From assembly GCA_003165595.1 (NCBI GenBank), contig PLWQ01000034.1, positions 45,144 through 109,143 on the forward strand: a stretch of 64,000 nt of DNA, written 5' to 3'. Below the pieces are notes generated by a model. The model had not been told where the DNA came from. It worked only from the letters and a program-made list of their open reading frames with translations, and searched no databases. The stretch is from Fibrobacterota bacterium. GTDB taxonomy: Bacteria > Fibrobacterota > Chitinivibrionia > Chitinivibrionales > FEN-1185. Shown here one piece after another: positions 1-8,777 of this stretch. Positions within the stretch are counted from its first letter, which is position 1, and each line of letters opens with the position of its first letter. A program made the translations under genes and the position numbers.

Positions 1-1409
1 GCAAGGATCAGCTTCGCCTTGATCGCGAACACATCGCCGGGATGCGACAGCACAAGCTGTTCCAGAACCTTGGAGCCCTCGGCGATTGAACCTTGCCTTA
101 TAAGAATGTCGCCGCGGAAAAACGTGAGCTCGGGTCCGGCCTGGTCGGGCGGGATCTGGGAAACTGCTTTGGCCGCGTCGTCTGCAAGGTTCTTCTCCAG
201 CAGCGCGGCAACGACATCGCACGCAAGCATCTGCCTGGCCATTGGTGCAAAGGCCGAGAGCGACATTGTCGCGGCCCTTTTCGGCTGCCCAAGCCATAGC
301 GCGTATTCCGCTGCTCCAAAGTCTCCGCATGCCTCGGGCGAATCCTTGAGCAGTTCCAGCTTATAGCGGTAGGCGAGTATCTCGCGGCCATACTCCCATC
401 CCGGACGGACAGTGAGGGTGTCTATCCACCCTTCCAGGGTGTCGGCGCGTCCGGAAAACACGCTCGTGCGAATTTTCCAGATAGCCGCCGCATCGCGATC
501 GCCCCGGATGGCGGCCGAAAGGTCGGCCGCACGCATCAGGTTGCCGGTAAACAGTGCCTGGCGGACGGCGAGCGTGTCGCGGGAAACCGACGGGGGCAAG
601 CCTGCCGCGAGGCTATCTGCTCTGTCAAGCAAGCCGGCACGCTGCAAAAAGCCCACCGCCTGCGCGCGGAAGCGAGGGTCCGAAAGTTCGGTGCGCGGGA
701 GCCACAAGGCCGCGTCGGCATTCTTCCCGATCCGCTGATAGCACTGGTACACGATGGTTGCGGCCAGAGATTTTTCGGCCGCCGCGGGACAACGGCGAAA
801 CGCTTCCATGGCAGGGACAACCGCTTCCGCAACGAACCCCATGCCGAACCGCTCCCGGGCAACATCAAGAAATTCGTGGGCAGAGGGGAAATGCGGCGTG
901 TCGAGCTCCCGGAGCAGGTCGGTCTCTTCTGTAAACATGGAATACGAACCGTAGGCGCGCGACAGCCATTGTTTGATCCGGAGCGTGTCGCACCGATCCC
1001 GTGCAAGCGCGCATTGCCTGTAGGCCGTAAGCGCCAGCCGCCTGGTCTCCACCGGTTTGTCCTTGATAATCTCAAAAAACCGGGTGCACGCCATGGCCGC
1101 GAGCCCGGGCTCCCTGGCGCCGGCTTTGCAGCACAGCACTCCGGCATCGTAATATCTGGCCAGCGCCGCCTTTGCCGACATCCATGCAAGGTAGTCCAGC
1201 GCGTAAAGGCCGCCGGCCGAATCGGCGAGGGAAAGCAGGCTGTCCGCTTCCACAACGTTCCCCCGTTCGAGACCGGCAAGACCGCGAACACGAATCCCCT
1301 GGACCACAGAACGGTCGAGGTGCGAAAAAGGCGCCAGCACCGGTTGCGCCGCCGCGGCGCCGCAGAACAGCGCCGCAAAAACAACGAAAGCATTATTGAT
1401 GCTATGCAT
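1..1409 (-). CDS. Secreted TPR-like repeat protein, 3' end cut by window edge
   Basis: The frame stays open from an ATG at 1409 (a GTG at 1412 is also in frame) to base 1, giving about 469 residues with no stop. It opens with a signal peptide (MHSINNAFVVFAALFCGAAAAQ). The rest is Ala/Leu/Arg-rich helical sequence with regularly spaced aromatic and alanine positions and phrases such as 'ARYYDAGVLCCKAG' and 'IRQGSIAEGSKVLEQLVLSHPGD', which resemble degenerate tetratricopeptide repeats. It starts only 6 bases after the stop of the upstream Omp85-type gene, so the two are probably co-transcribed. A role as a periplasmic scaffold partner of that protein is inference. I recognise no specific family. 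Confidence 0.7.
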   Translation of the reverse strand, partial: MHSINNAFVVFAALFCGAAAAQPVLAPFSHLDRSVVQGIRVRGLAGLERGNVVEADSLLSLADSAGGLYALDYLAWMSAKAALARYYDAGVLCCKAGAREPGLAAMACTRFFEIIKDKPVETRRLALTAYRQCALARDRCDTLRIKQWLSRAYGSYSMFTEETDLLRELDTPHFPSAHEFLDVARERFGMGFVAEAVVPAMEAFRRCPAAAEKSLAATIVYQCYQRIGKNADAALWLPRTELSDPRFRAQAVGFLQRAGLLDRADSLAAGLPPSVSRDTLAVRQALFTGNLMRAADLSAAIRGDRDAAAIWKIRTSVFSGRADTLEGWIDTLTVRPGWEYGREILAYRYKLELLKDSPEACGDFGAAEYALWLGQPKRAATMSLSAFAPMARQMLACDVVAALLEKNLADDAAKAVSQIPPDQAGPELTFFRGDILIRQGSIAEGSKVLEQLVLSHPGDVFAIKAKLIL

Positions 1410-1415
1410 CACATT

Positions 1416-3188
1416 TTACCGTCCCATTCCCGCCGAGATTGGATTCATGATCGACACGTGCACCCTTCCCAGGCTCTTGGTATCCTGGATGTTTCTTCCC
1501 CATTCAATGGCGGCGCTGCCGAGTTTTGACGGAATGCGAATGCCCAGACCGTAGCCGAAAAGCTTGGTTGCGGCGGACATCGTGAGGTTGTCCTGGGCGC
1601 CAAAGCCGACGCCGGCATCCGCAAAAGGATAAATGGAGCCCTCCGGACTAAAATAGAACAGGCACTCGGTCTGACCATAGGCCACGGTCTTAAACGAGAA
1701 TTCGTCGTCCGAATAGCCGCGCAGGGACTTGTACCCGCCCACGCGGTAGAGTTCCGCGGGACGCAGCGAATCGGCAGGCTCCGAAATAATGGTATTGCCC
1801 GTGATGCGGCCCGCCACGGCCCACCGCTTTGTCAAGGGCAGGTGCAGGCTTCCCGACAGGTCCACATGCCAGCGGTTGTACTGCTGGCCGTTGTTTCGCG
1901 CGATGCCGCTGCCGGATCGAATGGTAAATCCGCGGGAGATCTCTCCCGCACGGTATGCGGTGGCGCTCCGGCTCAGGATAATGTCGACTCCCCCGTATTC
2001 GGACGACGAACCCGCCGAGTCACTGGAGACTTGCACCTCATGCGCGGTTACCGCCACTCCTGCCTGCCAATAGGCGCGCAGTTCCATCAGCCCCTGCAAA
2101 TCGCCATGAAGGTATCCATAGGAATTCTGGTGAATTTCGAGGCCGAAATCCCCGGAGGCGAACACGGGAAAGTTAAGCAGATACGGTTTGGAAAGCGAGA
2201 GTTCCATGCGTTGCAGGTCCTGCTGTCCATTGTAGGAAAGCTGCGCGGTTTCACCTGCATGCAGGATGTTGAGCAGCGAAAGGTTGACAACACCGTAGAA
2301 ACTGTTGGCGAGCGACGCTCCACCCGCCTGGAACGTGAGCGCGCCCTCAAAACCGAACCCGGTCTTGTCGGCGCACAGGAACGGGACGATCACCTTGTCG
2401 AGCTGGGGAACGGCTGCCGCACGGCGGCCGGTGTCGGGGGTGAACGCGGCGTCAAGCGCCACGGCGGGCGATGACACGTCAACCGATGTGACGTAGGCGC
2501 GCGAAAGAAGCCGCTCCCTGGCTTCCTCAACCTTGCGCACGTCGAAAGGCGAACCCTCGCGAATAGCAACGTCGTGGAGAAGGAGTGTGCGGCTGGTTTT
2601 GAACGTGCCCACGAGCAGGGGCTTGGCAAATGCATAACGCCCGTTATCGCGCACGTCAAAAACGACGTCGATCGACTGGCGCCGCCCGGTCCGGAGGGCG
2701 GACGAGGAATCAACAGAGGACCGGAGCGAAATTGAAAGACTTGCAAAGGGATACCCGCGGCTGCTGAGAAAATATATCGTCTTCTTCGCAAGCGACTGGA
2801 CATATCCCGCATCGTAGAAGAAGGGCAGCTTGATCTTTGCAACAGAATCGAGCGGCAAGGGGATGCTGCTGCGTATCAGCAGCGTATCGACGCGGCTGCG
2901 GTTGCCCGGACTGATGTGAACGGTGCGGTCGGGAAGCGTGTCGCACGCGCGCAGAAAGAAACCCAGCGAATCGAGGAGCGCGCCCACGGCTGCGGCTTTT
3001 TTGCCGGAAGGGGCTTTTTGCGCACGATCGAGCGCGAGCGGGGGCTTGAGCTCGGGAGACTCCCCGATAACAAAAACGCGTCCAGAATCGGAAAAGGAGG
3101 CCGCGGACGGCGCCGGCTTGGCGCCAATGGCTGGAAACGGGATAAGAAAAAGGGAAAGAAGGAGAATGAAACGAGGCAACCGCGACAT
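1416..3188 (-). CDS. Omp85-superfamily outer-membrane protein (BamA/TamA-like)
   Basis: A 590-residue protein with an N-terminal signal peptide (SRLPRFILLLSLFLIPFPA). A periplasmic region of about 200 residues contains POTRA-like stretches ('FYDAGYVQSLAKKTIYFLSSRGYPFA', residues roughly 130-155, abbreviated here by position). The C-terminal half is a beta-barrel with alternating aromatic strands. The Omp85 signature R-G-Y lies near residue 490 (SLRGYSDDEF), as in the L6 loop of BamA/TamA/FhaC proteins. Such proteins insert or export proteins across the outer membrane. It is shorter than BamA and the POTRA repeats are hard to delimit, so a TamA-like or two-partner-type role is possible. A GTG at 3215 is in frame, but the ATG at 3188 starts directly on the signal peptide. 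The TPR-like gene follows at once. Confidence 0.75.
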   Translation of the reverse strand: MSRLPRFILLLSLFLIPFPAIGAKPAPSAASFSDSGRVFVIGESPELKPPLALDRAQKAPSGKKAAAVGALLDSLGFFLRACDTLPDRTVHISPGNRSRVDTLLIRSSIPLPLDSVAKIKLPFFYDAGYVQSLAKKTIYFLSSRGYPFASLSISLRSSVDSSSALRTGRRQSIDVVFDVRDNGRYAFAKPLLVGTFKTSRTLLLHDVAIREGSPFDVRKVEEARERLLSRAYVTSVDVSSPAVALDAAFTPDTGRRAAAVPQLDKVIVPFLCADKTGFGFEGALTFQAGGASLANSFYGVVNLSLLNILHAGETAQLSYNGQQDLQRMELSLSKPYLLNFPVFASGDFGLEIHQNSYGYLHGDLQGLMELRAYWQAGVAVTAHEVQVSSDSAGSSSEYGGVDIILSRSATAYRAGEISRGFTIRSGSGIARNNGQQYNRWHVDLSGSLHLPLTKRWAVAGRITGNTIISEPADSLRPAELYRVGGYKSLRGYSDDEFSFKTVAYGQTECLFYFSPEGSIYPFADAGVGFGAQDNLTMSAATKLFGYGLGIRIPSKLGSAAIEWGRNIQDTKSLGRVHVSIMNPISAGMGR

Positions 3189-3256
3189 ATCACCCGGGGC
3201 GCGGGGAAGGATCACAAGAACGGGCGCACGAAAACCGGGAAAAAGGACTTTTCCCG

Positions 3257-3775
3257 TTATGAGGCGCTTTTCTGCTTTCGTTTTTCCAATATTTCCTTGC
3301 CCCTCACGGAGTACTTTGCGACCGGGACTTCTTCCAATCGTTCCACCGGGATGGCTTCCCCGGTGACAAGGCAGATGCCGTACGTCCCTTCTTCAATACG
3401 TTGGAGCGCCTCATCTATTTGCTCCAAATATTTCTGCTGGCGTTCGGCCAGCCCCATGGAGAATTCCCTGCCGTAGGCAAGGGATGCAGTGTCGCCGAGA
3501 TGGTAACTATACCGTGAATTTTCACCCGATTGATCGGCAATTGATGTCTTGAGGTTCTCGTTTTGAATTTCACCCATCTCCTCGAAAACCCGCTTCTTCT
3601 CTTTGTTGAGCCTGTCCTTGAAATGCTGGAAATCTCTCTTGGTGAGTTTTCGCACGGACGCACTTTCCTGGGACGGCGCCTTCTCCGGCTTGCTGGGCTT
3701 GTGCGCCTTCTGGGATTTCGACGGCTTCCGGGAAGAAGGTTTCGACCGCTTTTTCGGCTGTGATTTCTTGTTCAC
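3257..3775 (-). CDS. DksA/TraR-family regulator with degenerate zinc finger
   Basis: 172 residues. The first ~55 are Lys/Ser/Pro-rich and disordered. A coiled coil follows (LTKRDFQHFKDRLNKEKKR), then the DksA/TraR C-terminal module 'GTYGICLVTGEAIPVERLE'. Family members bind RNA polymerase through the secondary channel and modulate promoter response. The usual CxxC...CxxC zinc site is reduced to a single Cys; the later cysteines are replaced (VPVAKYSV). Similar zinc-less variants are known to me from Bacteroidetes-like proteins. I chose the GTG at 3775 because AAAAGGAA lies 7 bases upstream; a longer reading to 3829 has no ribosome-binding site. A promoter sits just upstream at 3808-3837. Confidence 0.8.
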   Translation of the reverse strand: MNKKSQPKKRSKPSSRKPSKSQKAHKPSKPEKAPSQESASVRKLTKRDFQHFKDRLNKEKKRVFEEMGEIQNENLKTSIADQSGENSRYSYHLGDTASLAYGREFSMGLAERQQKYLEQIDEALQRIEEGTYGICLVTGEAIPVERLEEVPVAKYSVRGKEILEKRKQKSAS

Positions 3776-3807
3776 GATGGCGTTCCTTTTGGAAAAAGAA
3801 TTTCTCA

Positions 3808-3837
3808 AATATAGTTCCGGAGGCGCCAAGAAGACAA
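3808..3837 (-). promoter_or_regulatory. Sigma70-type promoter of dksA-like gene
   Basis: On the minus strand: TTGTCT (3837-3832), an 18-base spacer, then TATATT (3813-3808). Transcription would start near 3800, leaving a leader of about 25 bases that carries the AAAAGGAA ribosome-binding site before the GTG at 3775. Assigned from consensus similarity and position only. Confidence 0.5.
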
Positions 3838-4181
3838 TTCTTTGTTTCCGGGAATCCGATTCCTTGCAATCATTGTATCATTGCCAAATGGACGTTGCCA
3901 CAAGAAAAAGGCATCCAGCTTCTCCTGCAATGTTCTGCCTGCACTGCCATCGGCGTTTACTTCGAAAGACCCCTAATCTATTTTTGTGTGTGTCCGATGT
4001 GCTCTTCCGCAAAACCGTCCTGCTGTCCGTGCGGACGCAAAATTCCTGACACGCCTGCGGGAACTCGCTGGTCGCCGAGGCGTTACAAGGAACGTTGCGG
4101 GCAGAGCGACTACAACCACGGCACATGCGGGCACCCGGAATCGGCATGGCCCCATAATAAGAAAGTAGAATTGATTCCCCC
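3838..4181. other. Intergenic region between dksA-like gene and thiC, no gene seen
   Basis: About 340 bases between divergent genes. The region contains Cys-rich open frames but no convincing codon pattern or ribosome-binding site. I looked for a TPP riboswitch in front of thiC (CTGAGA and ACCTGATC boxes) and did not find one. The last 100 bases before thiC are GC-rich and could fold, but I recognise no known RNA family. Confidence 0.5.
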
Positions 4182-5465
4182 ATGATACGAGTTGCATCCG
4201 CCAAGAAGGGTATTGTCACCCAGGAAATGAGAAAAGCGGCGGCCTCCGAGAACATGGCTGCCAAGGCCCTTTGCAGAGCCCTGGCCGACGGCTCGGTCGT
4301 TATTGCCCGCAATACCAGGCGTCGAATCTCGCCGCTTGCCATCGGCGCAGGCACCAGGATTAAGATCAACGCCAATATCGGCACGTCGTCGGCAAAGGCG
4401 GATATCAAGGAAGAATTGCAGAAAATGCGCGTGGCCGTGAAGTACGGCGCAGATGCCATCATGGACCTTTCCACGTCCGGCGACCTCACTGAGATACGCG
4501 CCGCCATTCTGCGGGAATGCCCGGTGGCCGTGGGAACAGTTCCCCTGTACGAAATGGCCCTTGTCGCACAAAGCAAGAAGAAGTCGGTGCTGAAAATATC
4601 GGCGAACGAGATGTTCGACGTCATCGAGCGGCACTGCGAGCAGGGCGTTGACTTTCTCACGCTGCATTGCGGAGTGACGATGCACTCCGTGGAACGCTTC
4701 AAACGCGCCGGGCGCCTTGCCGGTTCGGTTTCGCGCGGCGGCACCATTATCATGGAATGGATCCATCATAACAAAAAAGAAAATCCTTTGTATGCGGAAT
4801 TCGACCGCCTGTGCGAAATCTGCGCACGGTACGACGTGTGCATCAGTCTCGGCGATGCGTTTAGGCCGGGCGCTCTTGCGGACGCAACCGACCGCGTGCA
4901 GGTTCAGGAGCTGGTTACTCTGGGCGAACTCGTGCGGCAGGCTCGGGAAAAGAACGTGGGAGTGTTCGTGGAAGGCCCCGGCCACGTTCCGCTCAATCAA
5001 GTGGCCTCAAATGTGCAAATCGAGAAGACGCTGTGCAACAACGCGCCCTTCTACGTCCTGGGCCCGCTTGTTACCGATGTGTCGCCCGGCTACGATCATA
5101 TTTCCGCCGCCATCGGCGGCGCGGTCGCCGGCATGGCGGGAGCGGATTTTTTGTGTTATGTGACGCCCGCCGAGCACCTGCGGCTGCCTTCGGTGGAGGA
5201 CGTCCGCGAGGGCGTCGTTGCATCACGCATTGCCGGCCACGCCGCGGATGTCGCCCGCGGCCTGCCGGGCGCCGAGCAATGGGACCTGGCGGTCTCGCGC
5301 GCGAAAATCGACCTCAACTGGAATAAGTTTATGTCCCTGTGCGTGGATCCGGACAAGGCGCGGGCCTACCGCGCCTCGCTGCCGCCCCGGGGCGACGAGT
5401 CGCCGTGCAGCATTTGCGGCGAGTTCTGCGCCATCAAGAGATCGAAGCAGGTTCGGTCGTCGTAA
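4182..5465 (+). CDS. thiC: Phosphomethylpyrimidine synthase ThiC (short form)
   Basis: 427 residues, matching the short ThiC class that lacks the N-terminal domain of the E. coli enzyme. ThiC is a radical-SAM enzyme that rearranges aminoimidazole ribotide into the hydroxymethylpyrimidine phosphate of thiamine. Family signatures are present: 'IKINANIGTSS', 'DAIMDLSTSGDL', 'TLHCGVTMHS', 'MEWIHHNKKENPLY', 'SLGDAFRPGAL', 'VEGPGHVPLNQV' and 'LGPLVTDVSPGYDH'. The C-terminal iron-sulfur motif reads CSICGEFC, that is C-x2-C-x3-C, one residue shorter than the C-x2-C-x4-C usually quoted. The related 5-hydroxybenzimidazole synthases (BzaF/BzaA) are an alternative that sequence reading alone does not exclude. 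No TPP riboswitch precedes it. prmA follows after 43 bases. Confidence 0.88.
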   Translation: MIRVASAKKGIVTQEMRKAAASENMAAKALCRALADGSVVIARNTRRRISPLAIGAGTRIKINANIGTSSAKADIKEELQKMRVAVKYGADAIMDLSTSGDLTEIRAAILRECPVAVGTVPLYEMALVAQSKKKSVLKISANEMFDVIERHCEQGVDFLTLHCGVTMHSVERFKRAGRLAGSVSRGGTIIMEWIHHNKKENPLYAEFDRLCEICARYDVCISLGDAFRPGALADATDRVQVQELVTLGELVRQAREKNVGVFVEGPGHVPLNQVASNVQIEKTLCNNAPFYVLGPLVTDVSPGYDHISAAIGGAVAGMAGADFLCYVTPAEHLRLPSVEDVREGVVASRIAGHAADVARGLPGAEQWDLAVSRAKIDLNWNKFMSLCVDPDKARAYRASLPPRGDESPCSICGEFCAIKRSKQVRSS

Positions 5466-5508
5466 GCGCGATCGTCGCACGAAAATTACCAACACATGGA
5501 ACGTTGCT

Positions 5509-6363
5509 ATGCGAGCCTATTGCCTCACGTGTGAACTTTCTCTGGAGTCAAGCGAACTCGCTCAGGCTCAATGGTACGGCATCGGCATGCTGGGCTGCGA
5601 GGAAGAGGCCGCGGGAAAGAACGTGAGGCTCAAATGCTATTTTCCCACAAGCGCGTCGCTGCATACCGCCGAGTTTCACCTGATGGATCTAAACCCTTCA
5701 CAGCCTCTGTCAATTACAGTGGTGCCGGACGAAGACTGGAACGCGCGCTGGAAGCAATCGATGAAGCCCGTGCAGGTTGCTCCGGGCATATGGGTGTCGC
5801 CGGCCTGGCTGCGTCCCCCGATGTCCCCCGGCCACAAGTGGATAAAGATCGAGCCGAAAATGGCTTTCGGAACGGGGCACCACGAAACCACCAGGCTCGC
5901 GTGCCTTGCATTGCGCGAATGCGCCGGCAAAGCCGGTAGGCCGCGCGCGGTCCTTGACATAGGAACAGGATCGGGAATTCTGTGTTTTGTCGCCGATCAC
6001 CTGGGCTCCTCCTGCGCCGTGGGCATAGACGTCGACCCGGTGTGCGCTACGAACCTGGCCGAGAACCGGCGCAGGAATCGGCCCAAGTCTTCCGTCGCCT
6101 TCGCCGTGGGCGACGCGCGCTGTCTTTCCATGGACGCTCGTTTCGACATTGTGGTGATGAACATTATTTCGGCGGAAGGCATGCCGATGGTCGACGTCAT
6201 TGTCCGGCTCCTGAAAGACAACGGAATTCTTATCTGGTCGGGGCTTCTCCTCGAAGAAAGAAAAGACATTCTGGTTGCCGCAAACGCAAAAGGCTTCGCT
6301 CTTGACAAGGATGCTCACGAAAACGAATGGTGGTGCGCCACATTCGTCAAGACTCTTCCCTAG
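5509..6363 (+). CDS. prmA: Ribosomal protein L11 methyltransferase (PrmA)
   Basis: 284 residues. It has an N-terminal substrate-recognition domain and a C-terminal SAM-dependent class I methyltransferase fold with motif I 'VLDIGTGSGILC' and 'VGIDVDPVCATNLAENRRRN'. The family markers 'EDWNARWKQSMKPVQV' and 'PKMAFGTGHHETTRL' are diagnostic for PrmA, which trimethylates L11 on the ribosome. The usual 'NI(L/I)' motif after strand 4 reads 'MNIISAEGM'. Start taken at the ATG at 5509, where 'MRAYCLTCEL' begins the domain; the frame is open further upstream inside thiC but lacks family similarity there. The kinase gene starts 10 bases downstream. Confidence 0.9.
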   Translation: MRAYCLTCELSLESSELAQAQWYGIGMLGCEEEAAGKNVRLKCYFPTSASLHTAEFHLMDLNPSQPLSITVVPDEDWNARWKQSMKPVQVAPGIWVSPAWLRPPMSPGHKWIKIEPKMAFGTGHHETTRLACLALRECAGKAGRPRAVLDIGTGSGILCFVADHLGSSCAVGIDVDPVCATNLAENRRRNRPKSSVAFAVGDARCLSMDARFDIVVMNIISAEGMPMVDVIVRLLKDNGILIWSGLLLEERKDILVAANAKGFALDKDAHENEWWCATFVKTLP

Positions 6364-6373
6364 GTAGTTGGCC

Positions 6374-8284
6374 ATGGAAAACGGCATCCCGAACCGTCCG
6401 GTAGAGCATGCGGGCGCCGACGCGGCCGCGCCCCGCCCCGGCATTCTCTCCCGGGAGATTACGGTCTTGCCCGACGGCGCAACACCCATGCCCCTGGGCT
6501 CCGGCACTACCGTGTCGGTGCTGGGGGAAGGCGGCGCCGCCATTGTCTACGAGATCTGGGTGGAAAAGCTCGGAATTTCCCGCGCAGTCAAGGTACTCAA
6601 ACCGAACGCTTCCATCGAATCCACCGACAGGTTCCAAACCGAAATGCGGATCACGGCCCAGTTGCGCCACCCCAACATCATCGAAATTCACAACGTTGGA
6701 GAATGGCACGGCCTGCCCTATATCGAGATGGAAAAAATAGACGGGTTCTCCCTCGACGCGGTGATCCGCGAACGCGGATGCCTGCCGCTCAGGATCTGCA
6801 CGGCCATTGCGATCATCACCTGCCGGGCGCTCAACTTTACCCACAACCATGTCTATCTTGTCAACGACAAGGAGCACCGGGGCATCCTGCACCGCGACCT
6901 CAAACCGGGCAACATCATGATCTCCCGCAGCGGCGTGGTGAAACTCATGGACTTCGGGATAGCGACGCCCACGGGCATTTCGATGCACACCATGGAGGGA
7001 ACAGTCGTTGGCTCTATGCAGTATATCGCGCCCGAGCTTCTCGAGGGCACCAAGGGGGCCGACGCACGTTCCGATATCTTTTCGCTCGGCTGCCTGCTGT
7101 ACGAAATGATAACCGGCCACAGGACATTTCCGGAAAAGAACATGGCCAAACTCGTGACCGCCCGGATGAAGAATTCCTACAAACCCCTCCGCGAATTCAA
7201 GGTGAACTGCCCGCGGTCGCTTGTGAAGCTTGTGAACGCCTGCCTCGCATTTAATCCGGACAAGCGGATTTCAACGGTTGCGGAAGTCCTCAAGAGGCTT
7301 GAAAAAATTCACGCTCGATTGTCCCCTCACAAGCCGGAAGATCTTGTTGAGTACTACATCAACAGCTCCCTTCAGAAGAATACGGTTTTGTTCCGGGGGC
7401 CGGCGCCATGTTCCCGCGTTGTTGCGGCCGGCGCCGTCGCGGCGATAGCGGCGTGCATCTGTCTGTATGCGGTGCCGGACCTTCCCTACCGGATTATTCG
7501 CGCCTTTGGAAAGATCGGTGCCGCGATCAGCCTCGGTGTACAAGGAGCCGGCATCGGATCTGCAATGCATTCGCGTATGTCCGTGCGGTTGGGATCCAGG
7601 CAGGAGTCCCGCTTTGGCTCGGACCTTTCTCTTCCGACCCGTAAACTCCCGGCCATGGAAAATACGACTTCCGCAGGAGGCCAAAGGAACCCGGCAACAG
7701 CCGGCAGCATCCTGCCCGAGCTGGACGGCAGGGCGCACCTTGCCTCCTTGAAGAAGAAGTACGGCACGAACGACCTGCTGGAAATACTCGGCCGCGAAAC
7801 AGACAAAAACCATTTCGTAGCCGCGCTCCAGCTGTTCGATGCACTCGACAAGGAGAGTGCCGCCACCGTGCGGGCACGGCTGTACAAGTTGCGCGCGCTG
7901 CAGGGGCTCGGCAACAAGGAAGCGCTCGACGCCTTCTTCCTGCGTCCCGACATCCCGGACAAGGAATACTACCTGGCCAAGGCGCAGTACTTCACGTCCC
8001 TCAAGCGGTTTATCGAAGCAATAGACATGTGCGAAAAGAGCAGGCAGTCGCCGGCATGCATCGGCGGGTCCGACTCTCTCGACCGCATGTCGTCATACAT
8101 CAAGGCGTCGTGTCTCACAAGCCTGTTTATCGCATCGTCGACCGACGAGGCCAGGAAACGCGCCATCGACAGCTGGAACGATCTGTTGGCCCAGTTGCGC
8201 GACAATCAGGATCATCCGTTCTACGCATTGGCCCAAAAGAACATCCACCTTCTTGCCGACCAGACGAACAGCGCAAAGCCATGA
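6374..8284 (+). CDS. Membrane-anchored Hanks-type Ser/Thr protein kinase, copy 1
   Basis: 636 residues. N-terminal lead 'VLPDGATPMPLGSGTTVSVL', then a complete kinase domain: glycine loop GEGGAAIVY (51-59), ATP lysine in RAVKVLK (Lys73), catalytic HRDLKPGN (173-180), DFG (193-195) and APE-like IAPE (218-221). One transmembrane segment at about 347-367 (VVAAGAVAAIAACICLYAV) puts a C-terminal domain outside the membrane. That domain begins around 'LKKKYGTNDLLEILG' and has TPR-like helices to the end. Copy 2 at 26804-28657 has the same layout and alignable C-terminal domain. The gene overlaps the next one by 4 bases (ATGA). The extracytoplasmic domain is likely a sensor (inference); substrates are unknown. 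ATG at 6374 preferred over an in-frame TTG at 6368. Confidence 0.9.
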   Translation: MENGIPNRPVEHAGADAAAPRPGILSREITVLPDGATPMPLGSGTTVSVLGEGGAAIVYEIWVEKLGISRAVKVLKPNASIESTDRFQTEMRITAQLRHPNIIEIHNVGEWHGLPYIEMEKIDGFSLDAVIRERGCLPLRICTAIAIITCRALNFTHNHVYLVNDKEHRGILHRDLKPGNIMISRSGVVKLMDFGIATPTGISMHTMEGTVVGSMQYIAPELLEGTKGADARSDIFSLGCLLYEMITGHRTFPEKNMAKLVTARMKNSYKPLREFKVNCPRSLVKLVNACLAFNPDKRISTVAEVLKRLEKIHARLSPHKPEDLVEYYINSSLQKNTVLFRGPAPCSRVVAAGAVAAIAACICLYAVPDLPYRIIRAFGKIGAAISLGVQGAGIGSAMHSRMSVRLGSRQESRFGSDLSLPTRKLPAMENTTSAGGQRNPATAGSILPELDGRAHLASLKKKYGTNDLLEILGRETDKNHFVAALQLFDALDKESAATVRARLYKLRALQGLGNKEALDAFFLRPDIPDKEYYLAKAQYFTSLKRFIEAIDMCEKSRQSPACIGGSDSLDRMSSYIKASCLTSLFIASSTDEARKRAIDSWNDLLAQLRDNQDHPFYALAQKNIHLLADQTNSAKP

Positions 8285-8757
8285 AGAATCACTTTGTTGC
8301 TTGTCGATGGTTGCCGGCGTGCATGGTGATGCTCTGCTGCGCGGTGCGCGCTTTCCCGGACGCCAGCGTCCTCAAAGGCAGCGGCCCCGACTACCCGCTC
8401 GATATAGACAGCGTCTTCTTCTTTGTATGGTACGATTCGGCAGGCAGGACGGATTCTCTCGTAAAGGCGCTTCCGGCCTCTTTCTATGCGGAATTGCGCG
8501 ACAACGTCGATTCGGTGTACAATTACGCGGCGGCGCTGGCACGCCACCGGCGGGAGCTAAACGGATGTTCTCCCGGCCGACCATACGACGCCTGCCTTTC
8601 GTTCTTCACCATGGGAACGGCGTCACTCAAAATTCTGTTTGCATGCGGGGACTACCATAGCGGCAAGCTGCTTACCGCGACAGACAGGTATCCGTACGTC
8701 GTGAAGTTGACACGAGGTTTTTCCGCGAAGCTGCGAAAACTTTCGCACGGCAAGTAG
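8281..8757 (+). CDS. Small secreted protein coupled to kinase copy 1
   Basis: 158 residues with an N-terminal signal peptide (MKNHFVACRWLPACMVMLCC...AFP). The start codon overlaps the kinase stop (ATGA), which indicates translational coupling. The mature part has five cysteines, suggestive of disulfides, and a 'DIDSVFFFVWYDSAGRTDSL' stretch. I recognise no family. By position it may be a partner or substrate of the kinase's outer domain, which is inference. Confidence 0.7.
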   Translation: MKNHFVACRWLPACMVMLCCAVRAFPDASVLKGSGPDYPLDIDSVFFFVWYDSAGRTDSLVKALPASFYAELRDNVDSVYNYAAALARHRRELNGCSPGRPYDACLSFFTMGTASLKILFACGDYHSGKLLTATDRYPYVVKLTRGFSAKLRKLSHGK

Positions 8758-8777
8758 CGGTCCCGTGCCGCGTCCCG

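Noticed and set aside
3838-4181. TPP riboswitch in front of thiC
   Set aside because: The conserved CTGAGA and ACCTGATC boxes were not found in the gap.
3760-4185. Cys-rich plus-strand open frame upstream of thiC
   Set aside because: No ribosome-binding site, erratic composition, and it overlaps the dksA-like promoter and gene start; likely chance.
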